A DNA stretch of 64,000 nt, from contig NZ_CP094657.1 in assembly GCF_023920705.1 (NCBI RefSeq), positions 3,162,001 to 3,226,000 on the forward strand. The letters run 5' to 3'. The DNA is from Acinetobacter sp. XS-4 (GTDB taxonomy: Bacteria > Pseudomonadota > Gammaproteobacteria > Pseudomonadales > Moraxellaceae). The translations under genes were made by a program, and so were the position numbers. Positions 8,321-17,536 of the stretch are shown here, piece after piece (positions within the stretch are counted from its first letter, which is position 1; every line of letters starts with the position of its first letter). A model generated the notes under the pieces. That model saw only the letters and a list, made by a program, of their open reading frames with translations. It made no database searches and was not told where the DNA came from.

Positions 8321-9583
8321 ATGTGGCAAAAGCTTAAACGTAGTTTATTTTTACAGGTTCTTTGTGCTCTCTTTCTTGGAGTTGCAGTTGGGGCTGGTTT
8401 TCATGATTTCTCTCTATCTTTAAAGCCTTTGGGTGATGGTTTTATTTCTTTAATTAAAATGCTGATTGCACCCATTGTTTTTTGTGTAGTTGTGCTCGGT
8501 ATTTATGGTGCAAATGACATCAAAAAAATGGGCAAAGTCGGTGCAAAAACCATTCTCTATTTTGAAGTAGTCACCAGTATTGCTTTAGTTTTAGGCATTA
8601 TCATTGCCTATGTATTTAAACCGGGTGTCGGCATGAATATCGATATCAGCCATTTAGATGCAAAAGATTTAAGCACCTATACCGAACGCGCCCATGAAAT
8701 GAACACTGGTTCGGAATTTCTACTCAATATTATTCCGAAAACATTTACGGCTGCTTTTGCAAACGGCGATATTTTACAAGTTTTATTAATCGCTATTTTA
8801 TTTGGTGTATCCCTACTTTTAATTCCTAAACATTTGGCAGAGCTAGTACGTCAGGCCCTTGAAGCTTTTTCTGAAGTCTTCTTTAAAATTATGGGCCTGA
8901 TTATTCGTTTAGCACCTATTGGTGTGTTCGGATCAGTAGCCTATACCACCGCCAAATTTGGTTTAGATTCACTTCTACAATTGGGCTATTTGGTTCTACT
9001 GTTTTATGCGACCTGCATTTTATTTGTTGTTGTTGTCTTAGGTTCAATTTTAAAACTTGCCGGTCTCAACATCTTCAAATTTGTGGCTTATTTTAAAGAT
9101 GAGTTAGCGATTGTTTTGGGTACAGCATCTTCTGACTCTGTTTTACCCCAAATTATGAAAAAACTCAGAAATCTGGGAATCAAGGATTCAACGGTAGGTC
9201 TGGTCATTCCTACGGGTTATTCTTTTAACTTAGATGGGTTTTCAATTTACTTAACTTTAGGGGTGATCTTTATTGCGCAAGCCTGCAATATTGATCTATC
9301 TACACATGACTTGCTGGCTATTTTGCTGGTTTCACTCATCACCTCTAAAGGCGCACACGGTATTCCCGGCTCAGCCTTAGTTATTCTTGCAGCAACACTT
9401 TCAGTTATTCCAAGCCTCCCTGCTATTGGCTTAGTACTTCTATTGTCTGTAGATTGGTTTATTGGAATTATTCGTGCCTGCACTAACCTCATCGGTAACT
9501 GTGTTGCGGCTGTAGTCATTGCTCACTGGGAAAAAGATATTGACCATGCTCAAGCCAAAGCAGTGTTAGATACAAAACCTTAA
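8321..9583 (+). CDS. dctA: C4-dicarboxylate / amino acid:cation symporter (DAACS family)
   Basis: A 420-residue DAACS carrier. Seen are the early KMLIAPIVFCVVVLGI segment, the hairpin loop TASSDSVLPQIMKKL with its serine-rich turn, VIPTGYSFNLDG, and SKGAHGIPGSALVILAATL. These match DctA more than glutamate carriers, suggesting uptake of succinate, fumarate or malate with cations across the inner membrane. It is a single gene with a strong hairpin terminator; the substrate call is by family only. Confidence 0.85.
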   Translation: MWQKLKRSLFLQVLCALFLGVAVGAGFHDFSLSLKPLGDGFISLIKMLIAPIVFCVVVLGIYGANDIKKMGKVGAKTILYFEVVTSIALVLGIIIAYVFKPGVGMNIDISHLDAKDLSTYTERAHEMNTGSEFLLNIIPKTFTAAFANGDILQVLLIAILFGVSLLLIPKHLAELVRQALEAFSEVFFKIMGLIIRLAPIGVFGSVAYTTAKFGLDSLLQLGYLVLLFYATCILFVVVVLGSILKLAGLNIFKFVAYFKDELAIVLGTASSDSVLPQIMKKLRNLGIKDSTVGLVIPTGYSFNLDGFSIYLTLGVIFIAQACNIDLSTHDLLAILLVSLITSKGAHGIPGSALVILAATLSVIPSLPAIGLVLLLSVDWFIGIIRACTNLIGNCVAAVVIAHWEKDIDHAQAKAVLDTKP

Positions 9584-9592
9584 ATCTGCGTT

Positions 9593-9628
9593 AGAGAACA
9601 TTAAATCGTTTTTCGTTTAATGTTCTCT
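9593..9628. terminator. Long hairpin between dctA and the COG0523 gene
   Basis: AGAGAACATTAAA (9593-9605) pairs perfectly with TTTAATGTTCTCT (9616-9628) around a T-rich loop. It lies between convergent genes, and its right arm overlaps the stop codon of the minus-strand gene. Confidence 0.7.
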
Positions 9629-10625
9629 ATTCTTTAAGCTGACAAGCAAGTAATGCCGTTTCAAAAGCCAACCAATCGTGATTATGTTCACTAATAATTT
9701 CAATGCGGTTATCAATGCCCTCTTCACCAGACTTATAGTTAAACTGATCAGGATTAAAGTTAAAAACTTTCCAACCTTGATCTGTATTAAAAATTCCCTT
9801 AATTCGAAGCCAGTCTTGCTGCGCGCATAATAAATCTAGCAAATTATAAAAATCGAATTTCCAGCGCTTAGGTAATTTCCAACCTGCCACAATATAACCC
9901 TGTGCCGACTCGACATAATGATAAGGTAATTGCTGAATTTCCTTCTTAACCTCGGTTTCAGTCATTTGTTTTTGAAGTTTAAGTAAAGGCTGTATCGATC
10001 GCTCAGTTAAACGAGCAGCCACATCGATGTTATTTAACGCTAACTGACCATTTTCAGTTTTAATCCATTCTTGTTGATAAGGCTGGTATTCTTCTTTTAA
10101 TAACTCAAGTGCCTGATCATCTTCAAAAGTCATCACATCCGTATGTGACACCACCACAATCTGGGCAGCTTTTAACTGATCTTCATAAAGGTTTTGTTTA
10201 ACCCAGTTTATATCGTGCAAACGGCTACCATCAACAACAGTAATTAATGCTCGCATGGCTAAACTACTTTGCCAATGCAGTTCAGTCAGTTGGTCAAATA
10301 ATTGAGAAGGATGCCCAAGTCCAGTCGGTTCAATAAAGAGTCGGTCTGGCTTTTGTTCACTCAATAGACGAGCTAAAGCAATATGCATAGGCAATTGACT
10401 GCTACAACACAAGCAACCACCTAATAATTCTTTGACGGCATATCCTTCATCTTGAGGTAGAAGTTGTTGGTCTACTCCAATTTGCCCAAACTCATTCATT
10501 AATACAGCCCAAACTTCATCTTTAGGTTTCTGACTTAATAAATGCTGTAATAATGTGGTTTTTCCTGCCCCTAAAAAACCTGAAATAATATGGGTAGGAA
10601 CAGTTTTCTGGGCAATAAATTTCAC
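9627..10625 (-). CDS. COG0523 (CobW/YjiA-type) GTP-binding protein, putative metallochaperone
   Basis: A 332-residue G3E GTPase. The Walker A motif is GFLGAGKTTLLQHL at about residues 18-31, the metal-binding GGCLCC (CxCC) follows near residue 70, and IEPTGLGHPSQL forms the switch region. The C-terminal CobW_C domain begins near YHYVESAQGYIVAGW. These proteins bind Zn, Co or Fe and may insert or allocate the metal. The usual NKxD guanine-specificity motif reads SHTD here. It is not possible to say from this window which COG0523 subgroup it is; no metal-responsive operator was seen upstream. Confidence 0.88.
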   Translation of the reverse strand: MKFIAQKTVPTHIISGFLGAGKTTLLQHLLSQKPKDEVWAVLMNEFGQIGVDQQLLPQDEGYAVKELLGGCLCCSSQLPMHIALARLLSEQKPDRLFIEPTGLGHPSQLFDQLTELHWQSSLAMRALITVVDGSRLHDINWVKQNLYEDQLKAAQIVVVSHTDVMTFEDDQALELLKEEYQPYQQEWIKTENGQLALNNIDVAARLTERSIQPLLKLQKQMTETEVKKEIQQLPYHYVESAQGYIVAGWKLPKRWKFDFYNLLDLLCAQQDWLRIKGIFNTDQGWKVFNFNPDQFNYKSGEEGIDNRIEIISEHNHDWLAFETALLACQLKE

Positions 10626-11126
10626 AAGCAGCTCAAATCAACAAGGTTTAAAAAACTAAGAAAGGTATATCACTGTTTAAGTACCATGAAAATGATTTTT
10701 CACTTTGAAGATATACTTTTCAATTATCGGGCCAAAACACGAAATATGTGACATAAATCTCACCAATTATCTAATTTAACTTTTAATATTTATATTTCAA
10801 ACGGAATATTCTATTTATACGTATTCACAATTCATGCCAGAGTGTTCGCTTTACGTAACATGATTGGTTTTTTTTCATTCGATAAGAAATATTTTTACAC
10901 ATTTTAAGGTGTAATTAAGCCCTTTAACTTTACAGATTCCGCACATAAACGGCCCGTATATTTCATATTGTTAAGATAGGCGTAATAGATTGTTAAGTTA
11001 ATTGATGTAATCCAAACCTCGGCTTAGCATGTGTCCTAGCTTAGTCATTCAGCCATGCACGTTTCATGTAGGTATGAACGATTAGGTTTGATTTATTTTT
11101 TTTAATGAATTTAAGGATGCCATAAA
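10626..11126. other. 501-bp intergenic region, no gene seen
   Basis: AT-rich sequence between the divergent COG0523 gene and a small secreted-protein gene. No convincing ORF or hairpin. It probably holds both promoters and a long leader for the small protein; I could not pick a clear -35/-10 pair. Confidence 0.5.
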
Positions 11127-11327
11127 ATGAAATTAGCTAAGACTCTACTTGCAACTACTTTAGCTTTAACTGCTGCTTCAACTTTTGCTGCTTCTAAACA
11201 TGAACAAGCGCATAGCACTGCTGGTGAAGAAAAAGTTGTTGTTTCAACTCAAGAACAAGCAAACACTGCAAATGCTGCATCTGATGCTGTAGGTTCTGCT
11301 TCTGAAGCTGCTCCTGCAACTCGTTAA
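11127..11327 (+). CDS. Small secreted protein, unknown function
   Basis: A 66-residue protein with an evident signal peptide (MKLAKTLLATTLALTAASTFA, cleavage after AxA) and a short mature part rich in Ala, Glu, Ser and Gln with no cysteine. The ATG follows AAGGATGCC. The mature chain, about 45 residues and low in hydrophobics, is likely disordered and periplasmic. It has its own long upstream region and a strong 15-bp hairpin terminator, which suggests an independently and perhaps highly expressed transcript. No recognised family. Confidence 0.75.
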   Translation: MKLAKTLLATTLALTAASTFAASKHEQAHSTAGEEKVVVSTQEQANTANAASDAVGSASEAAPATR

Positions 11328-11404
11328 TTCTCTCAGCACTCTCCTCCAAGCTCAGAGATAATTTTACTGAAATGAAATATGGACGCTGAATTTTAGTAAA
11401 GAAG

Positions 11405-11441
11405 AAAAAGGATCGAACCATGCTGCGGTTCGATCCTTTTT
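11405..11441. terminator. Strong bidirectional terminator
   Basis: A perfect 15-bp stem: AAAAAGGATCGAACC (11405-11419) with GGTTCGATCCTTTTT (11427-11441), loop ATGCTGC, followed by more T. It separates the small secreted protein from the convergent thioesterase gene. Confidence 0.92.
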
Positions 11442-11442
11442 T

Positions 11443-11958
11443 TTAAGAAGATTTTTTATACATACTGCAAGATGGGTTGTGATTTTCCTGTAGGCGTAAA
11501 CCCTTACGGTGCTCGGCTGCTTCAAAGCGGCAACGTTTCCACTCAGTATTTAGATTTAATTGAGGCACTTCACATGGCTTGCTCTGCTCATCAACAGCAA
11601 CCATAGTGAAATAACAGCTATTGGTATGACGCACTGAACGCTTCTGGATATTTTGGGCTTCAACACGTATTCCTACTTCCATTGAAGTACGGCCTACATG
11701 GTTAACACTTGCCAAGAAGGTTACCAGCTCACCTACATAAATAGGTTCTTTAAAATTTACCTTATCTACAGATAAAGTCACCACGTAGCCACCCGAATAA
11801 CGACTTGCGCAAGCGTAAGCGACTTGGTCTAGTAGTTTTAGAATCGTACCACCATGAACATTACCTGAAAAATTTGCCATATCAGGCGTCATCAAAACTG
11901 ACATCGTCAATTCAGACTGATCATCAGTTGCTGTGGTTATTTCATCTAATGTAGGCAT
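11443..11958 (-). CDS. Acyl-CoA thioesterase (hotdog fold, YciA/BACH type)
   Basis: A 171-residue hotdog protein with NVHGGTILKLLDQVAYACASRYSGG, where the D/Q positions form the usual active site, and VTLSVDKVNFKEPIYVGELVTF in the core. The family hydrolyses acyl-CoA to free acid and CoA in the cytoplasm. A C-terminal tail of about 40 residues after the fold is rich in charged residues. Single gene, sharing a terminator with its convergent neighbour. Confidence 0.9.
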   Translation of the reverse strand: MPTLDEITTATDDQSELTMSVLMTPDMANFSGNVHGGTILKLLDQVAYACASRYSGGYVVTLSVDKVNFKEPIYVGELVTFLASVNHVGRTSMEVGIRVEAQNIQKRSVRHTNSCYFTMVAVDEQSKPCEVPQLNLNTEWKRCRFEAAEHRKGLRLQENHNPSCSMYKKSS

Positions 11959-12210
11959 AGCTCAACTCTGTGTCTTAAAACAAGCTCAGACAATATTATG
12001 GTTGATAATTCACAAAAAAAACATGATTAAATCCACAACATAGCATTGTATTTTTTAATATCTTTGATTGTTTTTTAAAATCTAACTTTTTAAGACATTA
12101 TTTTTAAAGTTATTTTTTAAAGCTATTTTATTTATCTTAGAGCTTTTTAGAAGATGCTATGCCATTTTATTCCACACTTAATGGCATAGCTGGATTTTAT
12201 AAGTCACTCG

Positions 12211-12825
12211 CTATACTTTAGTAATAACGCCTGTCACACCATTAATAATCATATCAATGGCGATCGTTCCAATTAATAAAGCAGATAAACGCCCGACAAT
12301 ATCAAAATAACGGTCAATATGTTTAGCATGCTTATAGCGTAAATGGTCATGTGAAAATTTCATCAAGATCAAAATACTACAGGTTAAAAACAGCGTGAAG
12401 CCAATCACTAACGCTGCCTCACCAATTGACATTTCAATTCCTGTAACCACAGCAGCACTAATAGTTCCCGGACCAATCATAAATGGCATAGCGATGGTGC
12501 CAGCCAGATGTTCTGGCGCTCCACGCATTTCACCAATCGTATCGGCTCCCTGAAAAACATAGCGATAGCCAATAACCAAAAAGATAAGGCCTCCAAAAAT
12601 CTGGAAGGCTTCAAAACGTACATTCAGATATTTACTAAAAATTGCTTCGCCGCCCCATGCAAATAGCATGAACACGACAAAAGCAATCAAGCTTCCCTGA
12701 ATCAGTGCTTTATTAAACACTTTTGTTTCTGAATGGCGGATCAGGCCAATCATATAAATGCTCATTAGAAATGGGTTGAGCAAAGAGAAAAATAAAGCAA
12801 AAGAATGTAGATAAGGAGAAGCCAT
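12211..12825 (-). CDS. marC: MarC family integral membrane protein
   Basis: A 204-residue protein with six hydrophobic segments and MarC signature pieces FSLLNPFLMSIYMIGL, IGYRYVFQG and AMPFMIGPGTISAAVV. The family function is unknown; the name comes from an old and later doubted link with antibiotic resistance. Its ATG lies 11 bases after the stop of the upstream BCCT gene, with a GAGGACA ribosome site, so the two are probably cotranscribed. Confidence 0.88.
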   Translation of the reverse strand: MASPYLHSFALFFSLLNPFLMSIYMIGLIRHSETKVFNKALIQGSLIAFVVFMLFAWGGEAIFSKYLNVRFEAFQIFGGLIFLVIGYRYVFQGADTIGEMRGAPEHLAGTIAMPFMIGPGTISAAVVTGIEMSIGEAALVIGFTLFLTCSILILMKFSHDHLRYKHAKHIDRYFDIVGRLSALLIGTIAIDMIINGVTGVITKV

Positions 12826-12836
12826 GCATTGTCCTC

Positions 12837-14903
12837 TTAAGCTTGTGGATCTGGGAACAACGGACGATTCCCTGGGCTAATACGATTAATATGTAAGAAC
12901 GTCATATGTCTTTCATATTTATCTAAAATGTCATTAATAACCTGTTCTTTACCGTAACCAACTAAGTCATTATCTTGAGAACCATCATAAAGATAGGTTT
13001 CAAGTCGGTAATAGAACTGTTTACCCCGTTTCACACGCTGGCTAAAGTTAGGCGCGCTATAACGTACAGGCCAAATCTGATAAACAAAGTTTTGTTCTTC
13101 TTCCAAATGAATAGTGAAATCCAGATGGTAAAGCGTTTCTTCATCTTCAAGAGGTGTTTGCTGCACATCCACATTCATACCCTGCTTAATAAGCTCACCA
13201 GCAACGGCCTGAACAGCCGGTAGACAAACTGTATCTAACATGCGTTGGGTTTCAGTGGTTCCCGGATGATGCATGACTCGAGTTAAACGCTGCTTCCAAT
13301 TCAGAATATCAACGTTCCCTACTACTGGAGCTGCATTCATACTTCGACTGGCCTGTCGGTAATCCTCAAGCCTTAGCGATTTATAAAGCCCGGCCATCAC
13401 AAGGAACATCACGAAACTAAAAGGTAGTCCCATAATAATGGTCGCGTTTTGCAAAGCGGTAATTCCGTTGCTCATGAGCATGGCGAGCGTTAATAAACCA
13501 ATCGCCACGGCCCAAAATACGCTTAACCAACGAGGAGCATCATTATCGATATTAGTAAGTTTAGTCGTGAAGTTACCTAAAACCAGCGCTCCCGAATCGG
13601 CAGAAGTCACATAAAACAAAAGCCCTGTTACGGTGGCAATTGAAGCGATAAAGGTAAAGCCCGGATATTGTGCTAACAGGTCATAAAAACCATGGGCTGG
13701 ATTTGCCAAAACCGTAGCCGCTAAAGTTTGGTTACCTTCAAAAATAACGCTGTGCAATGCACTATTACCAAAAATGGATAACCAAGTGAGTGTAAATAGA
13801 AGTGGAATAATTAAGGTACCGCACACAAACTCACGAATGGTACGCCCTCTTGAAATACGTGCCAGAAAGAGTCCTACAAATGGAGACCAAGCAATCCACC
13901 ACGCCCAGAAGAAGAAAGTCCAACTACTCATCCATTCTTTAGGTTGTTCAAAAGCAAAACTTTGTAATGCTAAAGCAGGGAAACGAGTTAAATAGTCACC
14001 AATATTTTGAACAAGGGCATTGAGTAAAAACTCAGTATTTCCTAAGAATAAAATAAACAGCAACAACCCGACCGAAACATAAATATTGATTTCAGATAAA
14101 ATCCGTAGGCCTTTATTGACCCCAGATGTCACCGAAATAACACTAATACCGACTGCGACAGCAATCAGGATAAATTGCATCCAGATATTTTCTGGTAATC
14201 CCAATAGCACATGTAGGCCATAATTCAGCTGTACCACTCCAATCCCGCAGGTCGTCGCAATACCAAAAATTGTCCCAATGACGGCAGCCGTATCAACACT
14301 ATGTCCAATTGCCCCATTAATTCTGTTCCCGAAAATTGGGTAAAGTGCAGAACGAATGGTGAGTGGCAAATTATAACGATAACTAAAGTATCCCAATGAC
14401 ATACCAATCAAGGCATACATACACCAACCGGTTAAGCCATAGTGGAATAAAGTCCAAACCATACTCTGGCGTGCTGCTTCATAGGTCTGACCAGCTCCGA
14501 CTGGAGGTTGCATATAATGAGATAATGGTTCAGCAACCGAAAAGAACATCAGATCGATACCGATACCAGCCGAAAACAGCATTGCAGACCAACTGAGTAA
14601 ACTAAACTCAGGTTTTGAATGCTTAGGCCCTAATTTAATACTGCCGTATCTTGAACAGGCAATAAAAATCACGAAAACCATATATAACGTTGCGGCAAGT
14701 AGATAATACCAACCAAAGGTTGAAGTTACCCATTGAAGTACGGTGTTCATGACTCTATTTGCAAAATCATTGAACAAAAACGTGACGAGAGAAAAAATTA
14801 AAATAAGTACAGCTGAAAAATAAAAAACCACACGGTTGAGCGGGTCTTTTTTAGATTTAGATAATGTTAAATCATCAACTGCTCTTGGATTATCTGTTGC
14901 CAT
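12837..14903 (-). CDS. betT: BCCT family choline/betaine transporter with long C-terminal domain
   Basis: A 688-residue BCCT carrier with twelve hydrophobic segments. The substrate-site region WTFFFWAWWIAWSPFVGLFLARISRGRTIREFV is the BCCT hallmark. After the last helix a soluble tail of roughly 160 residues (from about RLEDYRQA) resembles the osmosensory tail of BetT. I start at the ATG at 14903, which has a GAGG ribosome site five bases upstream, rather than the longer frame to 14933. It sits beside the bet operon, so choline import is the likely role. Confidence 0.9.
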   Translation of the reverse strand: MATDNPRAVDDLTLSKSKKDPLNRVVFYFSAVLILIFSLVTFLFNDFANRVMNTVLQWVTSTFGWYYLLAATLYMVFVIFIACSRYGSIKLGPKHSKPEFSLLSWSAMLFSAGIGIDLMFFSVAEPLSHYMQPPVGAGQTYEAARQSMVWTLFHYGLTGWCMYALIGMSLGYFSYRYNLPLTIRSALYPIFGNRINGAIGHSVDTAAVIGTIFGIATTCGIGVVQLNYGLHVLLGLPENIWMQFILIAVAVGISVISVTSGVNKGLRILSEINIYVSVGLLLFILFLGNTEFLLNALVQNIGDYLTRFPALALQSFAFEQPKEWMSSWTFFFWAWWIAWSPFVGLFLARISRGRTIREFVCGTLIIPLLFTLTWLSIFGNSALHSVIFEGNQTLAATVLANPAHGFYDLLAQYPGFTFIASIATVTGLLFYVTSADSGALVLGNFTTKLTNIDNDAPRWLSVFWAVAIGLLTLAMLMSNGITALQNATIIMGLPFSFVMFLVMAGLYKSLRLEDYRQASRSMNAAPVVGNVDILNWKQRLTRVMHHPGTTETQRMLDTVCLPAVQAVAGELIKQGMNVDVQQTPLEDEETLYHLDFTIHLEEEQNFVYQIWPVRYSAPNFSQRVKRGKQFYYRLETYLYDGSQDNDLVGYGKEQVINDILDKYERHMTFLHINRISPGNRPLFPDPQA

Positions 14904-15023
14904 ACAATCCTCAAGGAATAGAAATAAAAACAAAATATTTAATTTCGTCTTTTCACTCTTATTTAAAACAATGAAAAGACGACTTTAAACGCAAAAATAA
15001 TATATAGATGTGATCGGTTAAGG

Positions 15024-16646
15024 TTATAAAACCTCAGTCACTTTATTCTGGTCACAATTCGACGGAACCGAAATGTCTTTTGAAACAGCTAACTGTTTTT
15101 TCACTAATTGAGGGTCAAAATCATCTTGCTTTAACGCTTTGGCTAAGCCAAACATATAAAGCAAAATAATGACTGAAAATGGTAAACCACATAACACCAC
15201 AGCACTTTGCATGGAGTTAAAACTACCGGCTAAAAGCAAGCCAATACTTACAATGGTAATTACCACAGACCAAAAAACGCGTAACCAGATCGGTGAATCA
15301 CTATCATTGGTGCCCCCTTTTGAGGACAAATTAGCGATCATTAGTGTACCAGAGCCAACTGGTGTCAAAAATAAAACGAAACAAATTACAACAACAATGC
15401 CAGCAACATAAGGATTAAACGGCAGATATTCGAGTAACTTAAATAAAGACAATGCCGGATCAGTTAAAACCATATCGCCCAAAACTTTCTGTTTCTGGTT
15501 CAAGATAAAGTAAATGGCAGTATTTCCAAAAACCGAGATCCAAGCCAGTGTAAAACCTAGTGGAATCAGGCATACACCTAATACAACCTCACGAATCGTA
15601 CGTCCTTTTGAAATGCGCGCAATAAACATGCCGACAAAAGGCGCCCAAGCAATCCACCAAGCCCAATAAAATACGGTCCACGAACCTAGCCAGCCACTGG
15701 CTTTTTGATTGTATAAATACATATCAAAGCTTTTACCAACAAAATTACTTAGATAATCTCCCATGTTCTGCACAAGACCATTTAATAAATGGTTTGTAGG
15801 ACCTGTTAGAAATACAAATAAAAGCAAGGCATACAGCAGACGTAAATTAATACGCGATAACCATGCCAAACCTTTTTCAATGCCAACCACTGTTGTGATC
15901 GTGGCAACACTCATCATGATGAGAACAGCGGCAATTAAGGTCACTGAGTTATTAGGAATTTGCGGAAGTAAATAACAAATGCCTGATACCAGCACCAATG
16001 CTCCGATTCCCAAGTTGGTGACCAAGGAAATAACCGTCGCTAAAATTCCAAAGCCATCGACGAAATCACCAATTAACCCGTGAACTCGTTCTCCAAAAAT
16101 TGGGTAAAGCGCCGAACGCAAAGCTAGTGGTAAGTTTTGTCTGAAAGAAAAATAACCTAAAGTGACTCCGAGCAATGCATAGAGTACCCAGCCATGAATG
16201 CCCCAATGCAAAAAGCTATAAGTCATCGCATTACGGGCTGCCTGAATAGTTCCTGACTCACCTTCTGGTGGTCTTAAGAAATGGTCAACAGGTTCGGCGA
16301 CACCATAATAAAGTAAGGCAATACCAATCCCTGCCGAGAACAGCATGGAAGTCCAAGCCAGATAACTAAACTCAGGTTTGTCGTCGTCTTTTCCTAGTGG
16401 AATCTGCCCTACTTTTGAAAAAGCGAGCCACGCGACAAAGCCCAAGCACAGCACAATAACCAGCATGTAATACCACCCAAAAAAGTGATTTACCTGCTCT
16501 TGTACATAGGTCAACCAAAACTGACTCTGTTCTGGAAACAACACAAAAAGTAGGCCGAAAATGCCAATACTGATGGCTGAACTCCAAAAGACAAAACGAT
16601 TTAACCGAATATGGTCTGAAGAATCTTTATCACTTTTCAACACCAT
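15024..16646 (-). CDS. betT: BCCT family choline/betaine transporter, short-tail form
   Basis: A 540-residue BCCT carrier with the same hallmark, WTVFYWAWWIAWAPFVGMFIARISKGRTIREVV, but only a short C-terminal tail after LKQDDFDPQ. It is transcribed away from betI, and its upstream region contains the 48-bp palindrome, so BetI control is likely. Having one long-tail and one short-tail BCCT side by side suggests separate osmoregulated and constitutive or catabolic choline uptake (inference). Confidence 0.9.
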   Translation of the reverse strand: MVLKSDKDSSDHIRLNRFVFWSSAISIGIFGLLFVLFPEQSQFWLTYVQEQVNHFFGWYYMLVIVLCLGFVAWLAFSKVGQIPLGKDDDKPEFSYLAWTSMLFSAGIGIALLYYGVAEPVDHFLRPPEGESGTIQAARNAMTYSFLHWGIHGWVLYALLGVTLGYFSFRQNLPLALRSALYPIFGERVHGLIGDFVDGFGILATVISLVTNLGIGALVLVSGICYLLPQIPNNSVTLIAAVLIMMSVATITTVVGIEKGLAWLSRINLRLLYALLLFVFLTGPTNHLLNGLVQNMGDYLSNFVGKSFDMYLYNQKASGWLGSWTVFYWAWWIAWAPFVGMFIARISKGRTIREVVLGVCLIPLGFTLAWISVFGNTAIYFILNQKQKVLGDMVLTDPALSLFKLLEYLPFNPYVAGIVVVICFVLFLTPVGSGTLMIANLSSKGGTNDSDSPIWLRVFWSVVITIVSIGLLLAGSFNSMQSAVVLCGLPFSVIILLYMFGLAKALKQDDFDPQLVKKQLAVSKDISVPSNCDQNKVTEVL

Positions 16647-16789
16647 CTTATTGCTCCTTGCAATCGGTGTATTTTTCTCAAAATAACGTGATAAGTAATG
16701 TACTTATGCGCATCATCCTATTCTTAAGAATCTTTGATTTTAGCTCTTTATTTCTAGAGCTAATCTTCAAAAATTCATTGATTTTTACA

Positions 16790-16837
16790 TATCATACTTG
16801 TTATTGATTGAACGTTCAATCAATAACAAGTATGATA
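16790..16837. promoter_or_regulatory. 48-bp perfect palindrome, BetI operator region
   Basis: Bases 16790-16837 form a perfect inverted repeat centred on AACGTT; the centre reads TTGATTGAACGTTCAATCAA, close to the known BetI operator type. It lies between the divergent BCCT gene and betI-betB-betA and would let one choline-responsive repressor control both sides. Confidence 0.85.
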
Positions 16838-16912
16838 AAAAAAGTGCTATGATGCTCTGCAAGTTAACATGCTGAATTTAAAGCACCGCTAAAAGTGCTG
16901 ATGTGGAAAAAC

Positions 16913-17536
16913 ATGACAAAACGCAGAGTAAAACCAGAGCACGTGCGACGTGAAGAAATTATGAACGCTGCACTCGACGTAATTTATGAAGTGGGGTTAT
17001 CCAATACCACCATTGCACAAATTGCAAAAAAAGCCGAGTTGTCGACCGGCATTGTCAGCCATTATTTTGGCGACAAACAAGGGTTGATAAATACCTGTAT
17101 GCAAGAAATGCTGAATGTTCTGCGTCATAAAACTGAACAGTACAGAGCAGAAGCAGATTCACATCCAGAGAGCCAGATTAAGGCCATTATCGACTCGAAC
17201 TTTGACATTAGTCAGGTTAATGAAAAAGCAATGCGGGTCTGGTTAGACTTTTGGTCAGCAAGTATGCATGTACCAGACTTAAGCCGCTTGCAAAAGATTA
17301 ATGATCAACGCCTGTACTCTAACTTGAAGTTTTATTTCCTCAAGTTAATGAATGAACAACAGGCCAGTGTTGCCGCTAGAGGGTTGGCAGCATTGATTGA
17401 TGGATTATGGTTACGAGGCAGTTTAAGCCGTCATAACGAATTTGACAGCAATCTTGCCCGTTCCATTGCTTACGATTATGTACAAACGCAAGTTCAATTT
17501 GCGAACAAGCCTTTGCAGGAGAGACAAAATGAGTGA
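16913..17536 (+). CDS. betI: Choline-responsive repressor BetI
   Basis: A TetR-family repressor with the N-terminal helix-turn-helix [29 protein letters not shown] and the conserved [21 protein letters not shown] ligand domain of BetI. I place the start at the ATG at 16913 ([13 protein letters not shown]), which has GGA five bases upstream; in-frame starts at 16895 (GTG) and 16901 (ATG) are possible. In known systems BetI represses the bet genes and is released by choline. Its stop overlaps the start of betB by eight bases. Confidence 0.93.
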   Translation: MTKRRVKPEHVRREEIMNAALDVIYEVGLSNTTIAQIAKKAELSTGIVSHYFGDKQGLINTCMQEMLNVLRHKTEQYRAEADSHPESQIKAIIDSNFDISQVNEKAMRVWLDFWSASMHVPDLSRLQKINDQRLYSNLKFYFLKLMNEQQASVAARGLAALIDGLWLRGSLSRHNEFDSNLARSIAYDYVQTQVQFANKPLQERQNE

